Shown in pieces: positions 9,063 through 21,028 of a stretch of 64,000 bases of DNA. The notes under the pieces were generated by a model that saw nothing but the letters and a program-made list of their open reading frames with translations, made no database searches and was not told where the DNA came from. Every line of letters begins with the position of its first letter. The stretch's first letter is position 1. Source of the DNA: Metridium senile (lineage: Eukaryota > Cnidaria > Anthozoa > Actiniaria > Metridiidae); the NCBI GenBank assembly GCA_949775045.1, contig OX459108.1:1484623-1548622 (forward strand), read 5' to 3'. Position numbers and translations under genes: made by a program.

Positions 9063-12000
9063 ATGACTTACACAAGATTCTACATAATATTATCTGTCGT
9101 CCTTTACGTGGACTCGAAACCACTCAAAAAGCCAGCTATTTCTCTCTCGCCTTTGTCTTGGGATGCCGAAGTATTTAGCAGACTGGAGACAATTTCTATG
9201 AGGAAAAATACGCGTCCGAAACCTTTGGTTTATAGTAAGAAGCAAGGCCTTGTGTCAGGAACGACCAGCGTTTTGGCAGTACACGCGGGGATCGAGGCAC
9301 TGCGAAATGGCGGGAACGCTATGGACGCTTGTATTGCTACTTCAATGGCCGGTAAGCCTACTTTATTACTTGCTACCTAACTTACTTTAACTTAAAACCA
9401 TAGTTAAATAATGAAACAACATTTTAATTGTTTTAGAGAATGTTTTTGATAGTTGAAAGTTTCAATTTATTCAACATGCATTTGGTAATTTGTCTTATTG
9501 TTCTAGTTTGTTCCCAATTTGACAACAAATCTATTTTTATTGATAAACTTGCCTCACTCTCTTCTTTTTCTTGTAAATCTTGAAAATAAGTTTGTAATGC
9601 TTGCTTTTTGTCTTCTCAAGTGATTGATTCCAAATGTTTGAACAATTACAATTTCATTAGTACAACAATTCCGAAGGTTTAATTTATCGAAAAATTAATA
9701 TAAAAAGTGTCACAATTTTGATGAAAAGGGAGATAAATTTTCAATTAAAAAGTTCTAATATTAAAAGCAGCTTTCTCAAACGACATTAGATATCTTTTAA
9801 CTCACAAAAAGAAACATGTTTTCGTATTTTTGTTTAATGGAAATTTGACATATATTAAAAATCCTTTCGAATGATGACATTTTCAAGTGTTGCTCATTGT
9901 GTTGTAATCTGAATCCGGAAATTCTACTGCGCTCACAAAGATTGGAGTTGCTCGTAAAAAGACGATATTAAATACAAATGTGTCAACAATATTGTACTTT
10001 TTAAGAACTCTAGACAACCCATCTTAAGTATTTAAACTTTAATTTGTTCATTTTGATTTTTTTTTCTTGTTTTGTGTTCTAAATCTTTTTTAATTCTGTA
10101 CCTAGCCCTTTCCTATACGTGAAAAGGCATAACCACGGGAAAGCTACCTGCAGAGACTGCACAAAAACGACAAAGGATAAAAGAAAAATACAATGTAAAA
10201 AGTCAATGAACACAGTCAGGAATCACGTAGGGTTGAAAAAACTCGTGGTTGCGTCAAAATATTAGGTACTACGTCCGTGTTAAAATGTACCACAACTAGA
10301 GGTTAACTGATTGGTGTCGATGGTGTCATGACCGAGGTGTGGGCTGCGTCAATGTTTCTAAGGAAACAGTTTCAATAAAAACGTACGATAACAAGCGGTT
10401 AAACTAGTCTGTTCTAGGGAAATAGTTCGATAAAAAATATGCGATAACTTTTAAACTATAGTGAGGACTGCGTTAGTGTTTCTAAAGCCGGGAAACAATT
10501 GGAGTACAAATGTACGATAACTAGCGGTTAAACTAGTGTGGACTGCGTCGATGTTTCTACAATAACTGTAGGTTCTGTAGCGGTTAAACTAGTCTAGTGT
10601 GGACTGCGTTGATGTTTCTCAGGAAAGAATTGGAGTAAAAATGTACGATAACTAGCGGTTAAACTAGTGTGGACTGCGTCGATGTTTCTAAGGAAACAAT
10701 TGGAGTAAAAATGTACGATAACTAGCGGTTAAACTAGTGTGGACTGCGTCGATGTTTCTAAGGAAAGAATTGGAGTAAAAATGTACGGTAACTAGACTGT
10801 GGTTAAACTAGTGTGGACTGCGTCGATGTTTCTAAGGAGACAATTGGAGTAAAAATGTACGATAACTAGCGGTTAAACTAGTGTGGACAGCGTTGGTGTT
10901 TCTAAGGAAACAATTGGAGTAAAAATGTACGATAACTAGCGGTTAAACTAGAGTGGACTGCGTCGATGTTTCTAAGGAAAGAATTGGAGTAAAAATGTAC
11001 GGTAACTAGTGGTTAAACTAGTGTGGACTGCGTCGATGTTTCTAAGCAGACAATTGGAGTTAAAATGTACGATAACTAGCGGTTGAACTAGTGTGGACTG
11101 CGTTGATGTTTCTAAGGAAACAATTGCAGTAAAAATGTACGATAACTAGCGGTTAAAGGGACAACTCGCTTCCATATAAACAGCCCCCTGGATTGCAGAC
11201 TATAGTAGCAAATTAACGAAACGATGCCAAGGAAACCTTGTGCATCGCTTTCACTAGCAAGAAAACCGGCTTTGTCTTGGAAAATATAAATATATCGCAG
11301 CCTGACGAAACTACAGTCCACGCATTTAATACCGCAAAGGATGTCGGTAAAAACTATTTCGAAGGTACCTGGATAATACGTCGTTAGCAATATCATATAT
11401 ATAGTTATAGAGGGGAGATAACTATGGAAATATAACAAGCCTGCGGCCCTTCAGTGCTGTTACCCATCACCATTAATATTAATAGACTGTCGTTCAAATG
11501 GATACTAAAGAAACAAATTCACTGATGTAATCGGCTGATTGATTGTCATGTCAAGTTTATCGTTACTAGCCGCAGGTAATACATTTTCGCATGTAAGATC
11601 TCCTTTAAGGGGAAGATAAGACATGATGAGGTTATCATCGATAACACTACACGTACAGTTTCAAGTTCTATACGTGGCTTCTCAAAGCTTCGATAGCATG
11701 TGATATATTTCATTTGTATTCAGTTAGTCTCGATAGCATGTGATATATTCTTTTGTATTAAATACAGCCCGAGGTAAGGCAAGGAATTCATTGATCAGCC
11801 TAAGCCTCGATAGCATGTGATATATTCTTTAATATTTAGTACAGCCCGTGGTAAGGCAAGGAATTCATTGCTCAGCCTAAGCCTCGATAGCCTGTGATAT
11901 ATTATTTTGTATTAAATACAGCCCGTGGTAAGGCAAGGAATTCATTGCTCAGCCTAAGCCTCGATAGCATGTGATATATTCTTTAGTATTTAGTACAGCC

Positions 12001-13969
12001 CGTGGTATCAAAGGCAAGGAATTCATTGATCAGCCTAAGCCTCGATAGCATGTGATATATTCTTTTGTATTCAGTACAGCCCGTGGTATTAAAGACAAGG
12101 AATTCATTGATCAGCCTTAGCCTCGACAGGATGTGATATATTCTTTAGTATTTAGTATATCGTTTCTAAAATATAGTTTCTATATAGTTTGAGCTGTAGT
12201 CAAATTGTAAAGTTAACAAATTCACGATAGTTTCGCGTGGTATGTCTTCTTATTTACCACGGTTGGCGTCATCGAATCGTCTAAATTGTTGTGGATCCAC
12301 ATTTACCACATAAGAAAATGATCAAAATAGCAACCGTGGTATGTACTCCTATTTACCACGGCTCTCGACCAATCAGAAAGAGATAATGACGCGCTCCTCA
12401 TCGCAAACTGCACCCGACTAGACTCAAGGAGAAACGAGCTTTGTTTAAAAACTTTAGAAAGAATGAAAGAGCCATCGGCTCGATTACACAACCTATTACC
12501 ATCTACTCGTGCAATTGCCCACGGTCGCAATCTTCGTAATAACAACAATCTAACATTACCGAAGTGCAAAACAGAAAGATACAAAAAATCGTTTATTCCA
12601 GCAATGTGCTATAAACAGTAATTTTAGATTTTTTATTATTGTATTTACATATTATCGACTTTTAAGCTTATATTTTATAACAAATTTTACATATCTATTT
12701 ATATATATACATTTTACTATTCAATTATAATTTTGTAATTACGCAATTCAGCCTGATGGCTGCGATGTAATTGTTTTATAATAAACCATTTATTGTTATT
12801 ATTAGAAAATTATCAAATGTGGTAAAAAATATATTACACGCTAACGAGGCTGAGGTTGTGGACAACAGCCGTGACTATTAGGTACACGACATCGTTTACA
12901 TGCGGGACATTTCCACGGATATTTGTAGTTCTTTTCCTGCCTCCCCATATCGCAGCAGGGGCCTGATCGAGAAGTACAATCCCTGCATGGGGTGAAAACG
13001 TGTCGACGGCCTCACCTAACTTAAAGACCTTTAGGGTACGGACACACAACACGATTGATTTCTCACGCGATGAAAGTCATCAAGAGTTCCCTTGACAGTT
13101 CCCTGTGCCATCTAAAACGGTAACCGGGCCTTTGCATCGAAGCATGACGAACGTTGAACTTGCAATGATAGAGACACGTGAATGATTGTCCCGCAAGGTG
13201 TTAAAAGGTCTCTATCATTGCAAGCTCAACGTTCGTCATGCTTCGATGCAAAGGCCCGGCTTCCTTTTAAGATGGCGCAGGGAACTGTCAAGGGGACTAT
13301 TGTTTGTGGTAATCTTTGACAGTGACTAATAAACTTTGTATATAGTTATAGGCAGTATTAATTGCGCTAATTCCAAGTTTTTCTTTTTTCTCTATTTGAC
13401 TATTACGCTTTGACTATTAGATTTTGTCTCACTAGTAAAGTGCCCCGGCTCACTGTAATTTAAATATCGTTACAACTTTACATGTCCACAATACTGAGTC
13501 ACTTTAACAGAGAATACTAAAATAAACACCTGGGTAGTAACATTTTTACAACTTAACTTGTTTTTGATAGAGACTAACAGACAATGAATAATACAAATAT
13601 TTAGGTAGTTACATTTTTGATTGAATTTGACTTTAATGTCTGCGCTTACTAGATAGAGTAAAAACAAAGCGTTTATGTTGAGTTATTACTGTAATGAAGA
13701 CACTGAAGTCGCAGCGGTGACGATATCGCTGGAGGCTATTAATACTGATAAAAGCTATAATTATAGGTTTATATATAGTGCCGTCAATGCCGGAGCGGAA
13801 ACGGCTATATTTAGGAGCTAGAGAGAGACAGAATTACAAGAATTGTAAAATGAGCGAAGATGGTAAACAGTTGATGATATGATAATGGTAATGACGATGG
13901 TGATGGTACTTAATGATGGTGTTGATGGTGATAATGATGATGATGATGATGGTGGTGGTGATGGTGGTA

Positions 13970-14038
<69 letters not shown>

Positions 14039-17000
14039 GTGTTGATGGTTATGACTTAATGACGATTATGACTACCATTATTATGATGATGATGGATATA
14101 ATTTTGATCATTGATCAATAACAATGGTGGTGATGACGAATAAATACAGGGAAAATATATTTAACACTGCCGACCTTCGTGAGATCGCCTATATATAAAC
14201 AACACTTCAAATGCTATATATAAACAATACTATATATAAACTATAAGATATGAAATTCTATACATTGGAAACATCGCTCACTCACTAACCCCATTACGAT
14301 AAAGATAAATATTAGAAAACAACTATTAGAAAACCAGAATTCTGATTGGCTGAAACACATGCTTAAAGAGAGAGCCCCACGCTTGCATGTTACGTTGATC
14401 AAATATGGAAATTTATATTTTTTTAAAAGAAATCGAAAACTTGCTTCGATCGATCGAGTACTTCAGCACTAATTTGACATTACAAATTTGGCTGGCCGTG
14501 GAAATGTCTTGTTGATCCACTTGTTAAATTCAATACGTTTGAACATGATTTTTTGTAGCTGTTCAGTTTCAATATCTGTAATATTTTCAATTTTGTCCAC
14601 GTTCCTGGAACTCGTTTTGTTTTTGCCGGCTCAGAATATAGCAGCTGCTTTTGCCTACTGTGATATATGCAGTTATTAAGCACTTGGGGATTGTCCGAAC
14701 ACTCGAGAAGTGTTGAGAAGCACTTCACTTTACGTCGTACTTCTCTTAACACCTCTCACGTGCTCCGATAACCCCGCAGGCTTTTTAACTGTACACAGCA
14801 CGCGTGCGTTTTCCATTTCTTTATAATATTACTAATATAAGTCTAAACAAACACACACAGGAATATATATAATTATATAAGTGTATGTAAAAACAACAAA
14901 AGCTAATTATTACTGATGATAAAACAGTTGATAATGCAGTCTTCTTACATATGGTTTTATTAATCCTTCTGCAGTCGTGCCAATGTTTTAAAATAATTCA
15001 GTGTCAATGTGAGATTCTTTCTAGACGTTTCCAACCTTAAAATAGTGCGTCATTCAGATACATTAAAAACCGATGCAAGATAAAACTGACGAGAATACTT
15101 GAACCAAGGTCGACTGACGCCCTAGCCTGCGTAGCGGCTCTCTAGGGGGAGGGGGAGGGGGGAGGGAGAGGGGAAAGGAGGAAGAGAGGGGCTGGGGGAG
15201 AGAGAAGGGAAGGGTATAAAATTTTATACCCTTCCCTTCTCTCTCCCCCAGCCCCTCTCTTCCTCCTTTTCCCTCTCCCTCCCCCTAGAGAGCCGCTACG
15301 CAGGCTACTGACGCCCCATCAATACTAATCGATAATAAACGCTCATTAGCTCTGCTGAATGATTGTGACTGATTTGGCTCCTTGTAGAGCGAAAACACTT
15401 AATCCATGAAATAATACATAATTGTTTCTATGTAGTAGAGAGAAGTAATTTAACCCGTGAAATAGATATTAGACTAATACACCTTAGCAGTCTCTAATTT
15501 CATTGTTTTCTTTTGTGTCTATTATAGACTATTACACCTTGACTATTTAATTTTGTTTCACGGGTTTTATGTCTTCACTCTAGTTCTCATTTAGTGATCG
15601 ACTATTAGTCCGCACTATCAAAGACAAGTAAAGTTGTAATGAGGTATTGTTTCCTTTTGTATTTGATGTTTCTGGTTGAGTGATACTAAATGGTCACTAA
15701 AATATAGAAACTATTAGTAACTATTTTGTTTTCGTTTCATGGTTTTAGTGTTTTCGCTCTAGTAATACTGTTTTAGTACATTTTGTACCGGACAAAGCTG
15801 TCTACGTAATTGAGTAGAAATACAAAGGACTCCAAGTTACACAATAGAACGAAGCTAACAAAGAATACAATAGTTTTACAGTACACATGCAACGGAGGTG
15901 CCATGAATTTTCTTGAATTCGAGTGACTGAACAAGAAACAATACTCCAGTTTCATGTTATCTAGCACCGCTGTTCTATTTGACAACAGGCGCATTTCCAC
16001 AGGCTAAGCCTAGATTTGTTGTACAAATATTCACAAATTCCAAGCCAAGCACGAGAAAATGTTATCACTTAACAATAGAAAACATATTAACATTCACTCC
16101 GATTCGAGATTATCTCTGCAAATGCGCCTTTTGTCAAATAGTACAACGGTGCTAGATAACATGAAACTGGAGTATTGATTTCTGTCTTAAAAAATAAGGA
16201 ATCTATACATTCACTCTATTTCTCTTTCTTACTCCGACGAAGGGCTAAAGCTCGAAACGTCAGTTAAGTTAAGTCAACATTTTCTACGGTGTTACAAATT
16301 TAATAATAATAATAATAATAATAACTTTTTTCATGATAAGTAAAGAAATAACGCGTGATTTCCAAAGCATTTTCTCAGCTTATTTTAATCAGACTTTACT
16401 TTGGATGTTTCTAGAGATCTCCCTGACCGCGGGCTCAAAAGTCTCCTTCGCTGGTGTCACAAATATTCTCTACTACGATCACGTGACCGGAAGAACACAC
16501 AATGTCGACGCTGGTTGGAAGATACCCAAATATAGAAACATGGAGGACAAACCCACCATGGAGACTTTGGGAGACTCGGTACTAGTCCCAGGATTCATTG
16601 CAGGCATACACGAAGCGGCGGAGTTTTCGAAGTTTCCGCTGAGAACTTTACTTGAGCCTGCGTTGTATTTTGCTGAGGAAGGATTCAAGATGTCTCATGA
16701 ATTGAGCAAAAAGATTCAAAGATATTATAAACGGACGTTACGAAGAACAGCGGGAGGTAGGTTATTGGGTAATATAACTATAGAGTTATATTATGTTTTA
16801 TATGTTTTTGGCCTAGTTCATTTTAGCCCGAGCGCTGCGAGTGTTAAAATGCACCTCAACTCTATTACTATTAGAATTACATTTATAGGCCATTTACTAA
16901 GCGAAAAAAGGTCATTTTCATTCAAAAGAGCAACGATCTAATCTGGGTGGGCTAGAATATATTTAAGCCCGCTGATTTGTTCATTTTAAGCCGCAAAATG

Positions 17001-19547
17001 CGCTATACAATGCCCCGGCTATAAAGTTATTCTAATGATAGTTATGGTAATGAACAGAGGTTGACGATAACGATAACGTTGATATTGTTGATGATGACGA
17101 TAATGATATATAATGGTGATAATGGTTATGTTCATGATGATTTGATTGTCATGTTGATGATGATGATAACGATGGTGTTGTTGATGGTGAGGCATATTGT
17201 GCGACGACAAGAGAGGATAAATATTTATCCTCTCTTGGCGACGATGATTACGATGATGTCAATGACGATGATGGCGATTTTCTTAATGATATTGATGATG
17301 TTGATAACGATGCATTTCTGTCCTGTGCATCTTCTAGGTAAGATAATCTTCACCAACCCCGTTACCATGGCACCGTACAAACCCGGTGAACTATTCCGAC
17401 AGCCACAACTTGCTGGCTTCATCAAAAACTTGCAACGATTCGGCAAAAACTATATGTATAGAGGAGACTGGGCACGAAACTATATAAAAACAATCAACCA
17501 ACATGGTGGCAAGATGACATCACGTGACATGGCCGGGTACGAGCCTCAGTGGCTTGAGCCCGCGAGTACAACGTACGGCGGCTATCACGTAACAACTAGT
17601 GGTTCGAAGTGGGGTGGGGTGGAGTTGATCGAGATGCTTCAGTTATTAAAACAAGCTGATTTATCGAGCGCTAACGATAGCTATCTAACGAACTCTACCA
17701 AGCTGCAATATCTTATGTCAATTAGCCAATACAGTCAGTTTTTATCTGAATATCTGAACGCCAGACGAGAGGGACTGGGTACTATTAGTGATTTCTTCCA
17801 GATCGATGGCACGCCCAAGGGACGAACGTCAATCAAATCCGCGCTTGTTATTTGGAGTCACCTGTGTAACATCGAAGGCGTCGATATGATAAACCAGTAT
17901 TTCAAAGAACTTTTATCAGACTTACCAAACTTTGATCAACACAGAGAACTAAAACGAGGCTCCGCTGGGATCGTTGCTATTGACAACAAAGGCAACGTTT
18001 GTGCCATGTCTCACACGGCCAATAGTAACCCATGGGGGACTGGGTTGTTTGTTAATGGTGTTGCATTACCTCACTCTGGTGCTGTGTTCCAAGACTTTCT
18101 CGGCCGTCTTCGACCGGGAAGTCATATTCCCTCGGGTCTACAGCCTGTGATAATATTCAGACAAGAAAAACGCGAAGAAAAGGAAAAAAAATTGAACGAA
18201 AGAGAAGAAATACCAGTTAGGGTGACAGATAAACCAGTTCATGTTTCAACAGAGTACAATATGGGACCCATAGGTCCAAGGGTTTTGTGGAAAACCACTG
18301 ACAAGAATATCGCAGTAACAGAAGAAATCAGTCGCCCAACAAAAGTAAAACCAACAAAGGCGGGAAAATCTGCTGACCAACGTACTGGGGTGAAGGAAAC
18401 CGCTGATCAAAAGATTGTAGTAACACAAAATCCTTTTCAAAAAAAACTTAACCGAGGCCCTTGGAGTACGAAGACAACCTTTGTACGTAACACAAAAAAA
18501 CCTCGCCACTCAAGAAAAGAATATGAAATGGGGCCTCTTATTGGCCCTCGAGGCGTGTGGGAATCCGCTGTCCAATATATCGCAGTTCCACAACAACTTC
18601 GACCGACAACAACTGGCTCTACTGTCATGAGAAAGACTGCTGACCAAGGGTTATCAGTGGGTAAAAGTCGCACACAAACAACAGAACCAACAGATTTGTT
18701 AATGAGGGGTCGGAAATCATTTAGACTACGGCCACGGTCGCAAGAAAACAAAGTTGAAAAGCGACTCAGGAATCCACCTGAGATTGAAAAAGAGAACGTG
18801 CACGAAGCAGACGAGGAGGAGAAGGACGAGGACGAGGAGAAGGAGGACGAGAAGAAGGAGGACGAGAAGAAGGAGGAGGAGGACGAGGAGAAGGAGGAGG
18901 AGGACGAGGAGGACAATAATGAGGTTGAGAGAGAGTTGGAACCAATCGAAGAAGCAGAAGAGGAGGACGACGAAGAACAAGAGCCATTGTCTATCGGGGG
19001 ACTTTACACAGAGAACGACATCAAATCGATATTTGGACGAACACTCTCACCCAAGGGAAACATCAGAAGACTAAAAGAAACAAGAAAACAATGGTTCCAA
19101 AATATAGTCCGACAGATATTCCAACGACAGAGAAAGACACACGAACAACGACAAAACAAAATATACAAGAACAAAAGGACAAAACGCAAACGATGGTCTA
19201 AGCCGTTCGCAGCTCTCTCTGTTGTAGGACAATCAGCGCCGGAGGCTATTCTACAGTACATTCATAATCTTATTGATAACAAAATGGACGTTAAGCAAGC
19301 CTCAGATACACCTATGTTCTTTAGCACGGTGCCAGGCTCTCACCGACAGACTATACGCGTAGAGAGGTTTATATTTAGTAGTGACGTCATAAGTGAAGTA
19401 GTGTCACGTGCGCAGGACGTGACGGCGGTGCTTCGTAAAGTTGGTCGTGTTATTTCAGGTAAAGGGGCAGTGCTGGCTGTGACAGACAGACAGTTGACGT
19501 ACGGGTGTAGTCACCCAGACAGTGAAGGTTTTGCTGAAGGTCAGTAA
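9063..19547 (+). CDS. Gamma-glutamyltransferase-family Ntn hydrolase with large insertion
   Basis: Exons 9063-9351, 16415-16756 and 17338-19547 join in frame into 946 residues ending in TAA at 19545. Family members autocleave and transfer or hydrolyse gamma-glutamyl groups such as that of glutathione, usually outside the cell; a hydrophobic N-terminus (YIILSVVLYV) suits secretion. Family motifs: GIEALRNGGNAMDACIATSM, AGVTNILYYDHVTGR, VPGFIAGIHEAAE, EPALYFAEEGF, SRDMAGYEP, SHTANSNPWGTGLFVNG, PSGLQPVIIF and C-terminal SHPDSEGFAEGQ. The residue aligned to the catalytic Thr of human GGT1 is Ser (~419, in RGSAGIVAID), and the oxyanion Gly pair reads VG. Residues ~484-830 are an insertion between two core segments, containing a repeated MGP-IGPR-W motif and an acidic Glu/Asp/Lys tract (~698-742). 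Without it the length is ~600, normal for the family. It looks closer to YwrD-like GGTs than to vertebrate GGT1. Activity is uncertain. Confidence 0.9.
9352..10240. other. 5' part of GGT-like intron 1, no feature seen
   Basis: AT-rich sequence after the exon 1 donor. I see no exon, RNA gene or clear repeat before the satellite begins at about 10270. Confidence 0.5.
10270..11157 (+). repeat. 70-bp satellite, about 12 copies, GGT-like intron 1
   Basis: Tandem units of ~70 bp with GCGGTTAAACTAGTGTGG, ACTGCGTCGATGTTTCTAAG, GAAACAATTGGAGTAAAAAT and GTACGATAACTA in that order. Copies in the centre are nearly identical; those on the left are diverged. The same unit occurs in HUNK intron 1 and in degraded form at 62900-63000. 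Confidence 0.95.
11688..12163 (+). repeat. ~77-81-bp satellite, six copies, GGT-like intron 1
   Basis: Tandem units containing CTCGATAGCATGTGATATAT, TTAGTACAGCCCGTGGTAAG and GCAAGGAATTCATTG. Unit length varies slightly through small indels (an extra ATCAAA in two copies). Confidence 0.93.
13085..13298. mobile_element. Palindromic MITE, GTCCCCTTCACAGTTCCC family, copy 1
   Basis: ~214 bp. Both arms read AGT(C/T)CCCTTGACAGTTCCC, then GGGCCTTTGCATCGAAGC, GACGAACGTTGA and CTTGCAATGATAGAGAC, around a short loop. Further copies are at 20488-20692, 28818-29010, 35786-35990 (diverged) and 51639-51726 (one arm only). The best-preserved copy is flanked by TA, which suits a mariner-type MITE. Confidence 0.85.
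13870..14110. repeat. (GAT)n microsatellite, GGT-like intron 1
   Basis: Includes an uninterrupted run of about 25 GAT triplets near 13970-14037, the purest stretch of this motif in the window. Confidence 0.95.
14660..14810. mobile_element. Fold-back MITE, GTGCTGTGTGCAGTTATAAAG family, copy 1
   Basis: Arms share GCAGTTATTAAGCACTTGGG and, inverted, the AACTGTACACAGCACGCG type, with an inner pair GAAGTGTTGAGAAGCACTTC. Sister copies lie at 31780-31915 and 50285-50425, with a fragment near 60780-60880. Confidence 0.7.
15123..15307. repeat. Near-perfect 185-bp palindrome with purine-rich arms
   Basis: The outer sequence TAGCCTGCGTAGCGGCTCTC on the left is matched exactly by its reverse complement on the right. 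The inner arms are almost pure G/A on one strand. The centre reads TATAAAATTTTATA with no loop. It may be a young MITE. Confidence 0.95.
15935..16178. mobile_element. MITE, TACTCCAGTTTCATGTTATC family, copy 1
   Basis: Inverted ends ACTCCAGTTTCATGTTATCT / AGATAACATGAAACTGGAGT, then subterminal TTTGACAA-AGGCGCATTT on both arms. Other copies are at 35430-35660, 51200-51600 (interrupted) and a half copy beginning about 20735 (interrupted). Confidence 0.8.
16225..16325 (+). mobile_element. Retroelement fragment with hammerhead-like motif and (AAT)n tail
   Basis: CCGACGA, then the stem GGGC-TAAA-GCTC, then GAAAC and GTC at 16233-16262 match the order of a hammerhead ribozyme core with one core change (U to C). 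TTTTCTACGGTGTTACAAATT and an (AAT)n tail follow. Penelope-like elements carry hammerhead motifs (family knowledge); attribution is inference. A degraded relative is at 62993-63010. Confidence 0.45.
17041..17330. repeat. Degenerate GAT repeat and short palindrome, GGT-like intron 2
   Basis: Degenerate GAT/ATG triplets with the palindrome GAGGATAAATATTTATCCTC near 17212-17231. The open frame that runs through this into exon 3 has no acceptor-supported start here, so coding begins at 17338. Confidence 0.7.
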
Positions 19548-19559
19548 CGTACGTACGCA

Positions 19560-19795
19560 ACAATTTTTGGTTGCCAATTATGATGGAATATCAAAAACGA
19601 CATTCATACGCCAAATTTGACGAGAATCGGTCAAAAGCAGATGAGATATGGCCACTTGAATATATAATCACTGTAATTTACGCTCTGTTGAAAATAGTGT
19701 TTTGTATGGGGAAATTATATATTCAAGTGGCCATATCTCAGCTGCTATTTGGCAAATTTTGGTCAAACTTGCTATGTGAACATCATTTTTGATTG
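19560..19795. mobile_element. Fold-back MITE downstream of the GGT-like gene
   Basis: GAGATATGGCCACTTGAATA at about 19643 is mirrored by TATTCAAGTGGCCATATCTC near 19720, with looser pairing outward (CAAATTTGACGAGAATCGG versus the CAAATTTTGGTCAAAC region). Confidence 0.7.
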
Positions 19796-20159
19796 CCTAT
19801 CAAAATAGAGAACCAAACATATGATAAATTGAAAATAAATTTGACGTCACTTAAGGACTCTATTTGCCTTGAAAACTTGGAATAGTTGATCTGAGAGCTG
19901 TACGTTGAGACATTAAAAAAGGTGATTTATATATATATTTCTAATAGTTCAAACCATACAAATGCTGTTGATCGTCCAAGTTTGGATGTATGCTAGCAAA
20001 TTTTATTATTGCATTTAATATATTAACGAAGAAAATTGTAAATTTTAAACATATTTATAAGGGAATCTATAAGCTGAAACGAGAGATAACCGCATAGTGT
20101 ATTGCTAGAAATCTATGGCTTGAGCCGAGTGGCAATATAGTCCTTTTGATAGTTCCGTT

Positions 20160-20279
20160 CAGTGACCACGAATAATAGTTCCAAGTCGAGGTTCTTCCAG
20201 TTGCTGCGCATGATAAATTATAGTTTTGCTATGTGCAACAACGCGAACCTCGACTTGGAACTATTATTCGTGGTCACTG
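20160..20279. mobile_element. 120-bp palindromic MITE
   Basis: Arms 20160-20193 and 20245-20279 are near-perfect inverted copies (CAGTGACCACGAATAATAGT ... and its complement) around a 50-bp loop. No other copy is in the window. Confidence 0.85.
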
Positions 20280-20487
20280 CACGGTACTGTGAAAAGGAGT
20301 ATTTAAATAACACTAGATATTGTATAATTAACTAGGCTGGTCCTACGTGTGTATAAAACAAGATATAATATATATTAACAGTTACAGCTATTTAAAAAAC
20401 GTTGATAACTATAGCAAATCAAAAGGTTTACTGCGAGAACGAGATGCATCATAGTTGTGGTTGCTGTACGCGAGCAGACAAAAAATA

Positions 20488-20692
20488 GTCCCCTTCACAG
20501 TTCCCTGCGCCATCTTGAAAGGTAGCCGGGCCTTTGTATCGACGCAAGACGAACGTTGAGCTTGCAATTATAGAGAATAATTGTCCGGTAAGGTGGTACA
20601 AGGTCTCTATCTTTGCCAACTCAACGTTCGTCTCGCTTCAATGCAAAGGCCTGGCTACCTTTCAAGATGGCGCAGGGAACTGTGAAGGAGAC
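20488..20692. mobile_element. Palindromic MITE, GTCCCCTTCACAGTTCCC family, copy 2
   Basis: Both ends are intact (GTCCCCTTCACAGTTCCC / GGGAACTGTGAAGGAGAC) and flanked by TA on each side (20486-20487 and 20693-20694), the clearest target duplication of this family. Confidence 0.85.
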
Positions 20693-20792
20693 TATTACCA
20701 TGATCCACAGGCTTTGTGTCGGTCTTGCAAATAATCCAGTTTTATCTATCACTGCTGTACTATTTGACAAAAGACGCATTTGCACAGGCTAA

Positions 20793-21028
20793 AGCCTGGT
20801 TTTCACTAGCGACGCAAACGCAAGCGCAAGGGTTAATTTTAGAGTGAAAACGAGACGTGAATAACAAACTATTCACTAGTGCCACGCGCAAGCACAAGCG
20901 CAAGTAAAAAGAAAATTTTTTGATGTCTTGCGCTTGCGTTATCACTGCGTCAAACGGTTTTCACGACGAAATAAGGTCTCTTGCGCTTGTGTTTGCGCTT
21001 GTGCTTGCGTCGCTGTGAAAACTAGGCT
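20793..21028. mobile_element. Harbinger-type MITE (AGCCTGGTTTTCACTAGCG), TSD TAA
   Basis: Inverted ends AGCCTGGTTTTCACTAGCGA and TCGCTGTGAAAACTAGGCT, bracketed by TAA (20790-20792 and 21029-21031). A three-base TWA target is the signature of PIF/Harbinger elements (family knowledge). The interior is built from GCAAGCGCAAG-like repeats. It sits inside a TACTCCAGTTTCATG-family element. The sister copy is 62509-62757. Confidence 0.82.

Noticed and set aside
12834..13052. 72-codon minus-strand open frame
   Set aside because: No recognisable family, no flanking splice sites, and it lies in repeat-rich intron 1 of the GGT-like gene.
17061..17337. 5' extension of the long open frame upstream of GGT-like exon 3
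   Set aside because: The sequence is degenerate GAT repeat. A clean acceptor at 17336-17337 joins in phase with exon 2 and continues the family alignment.
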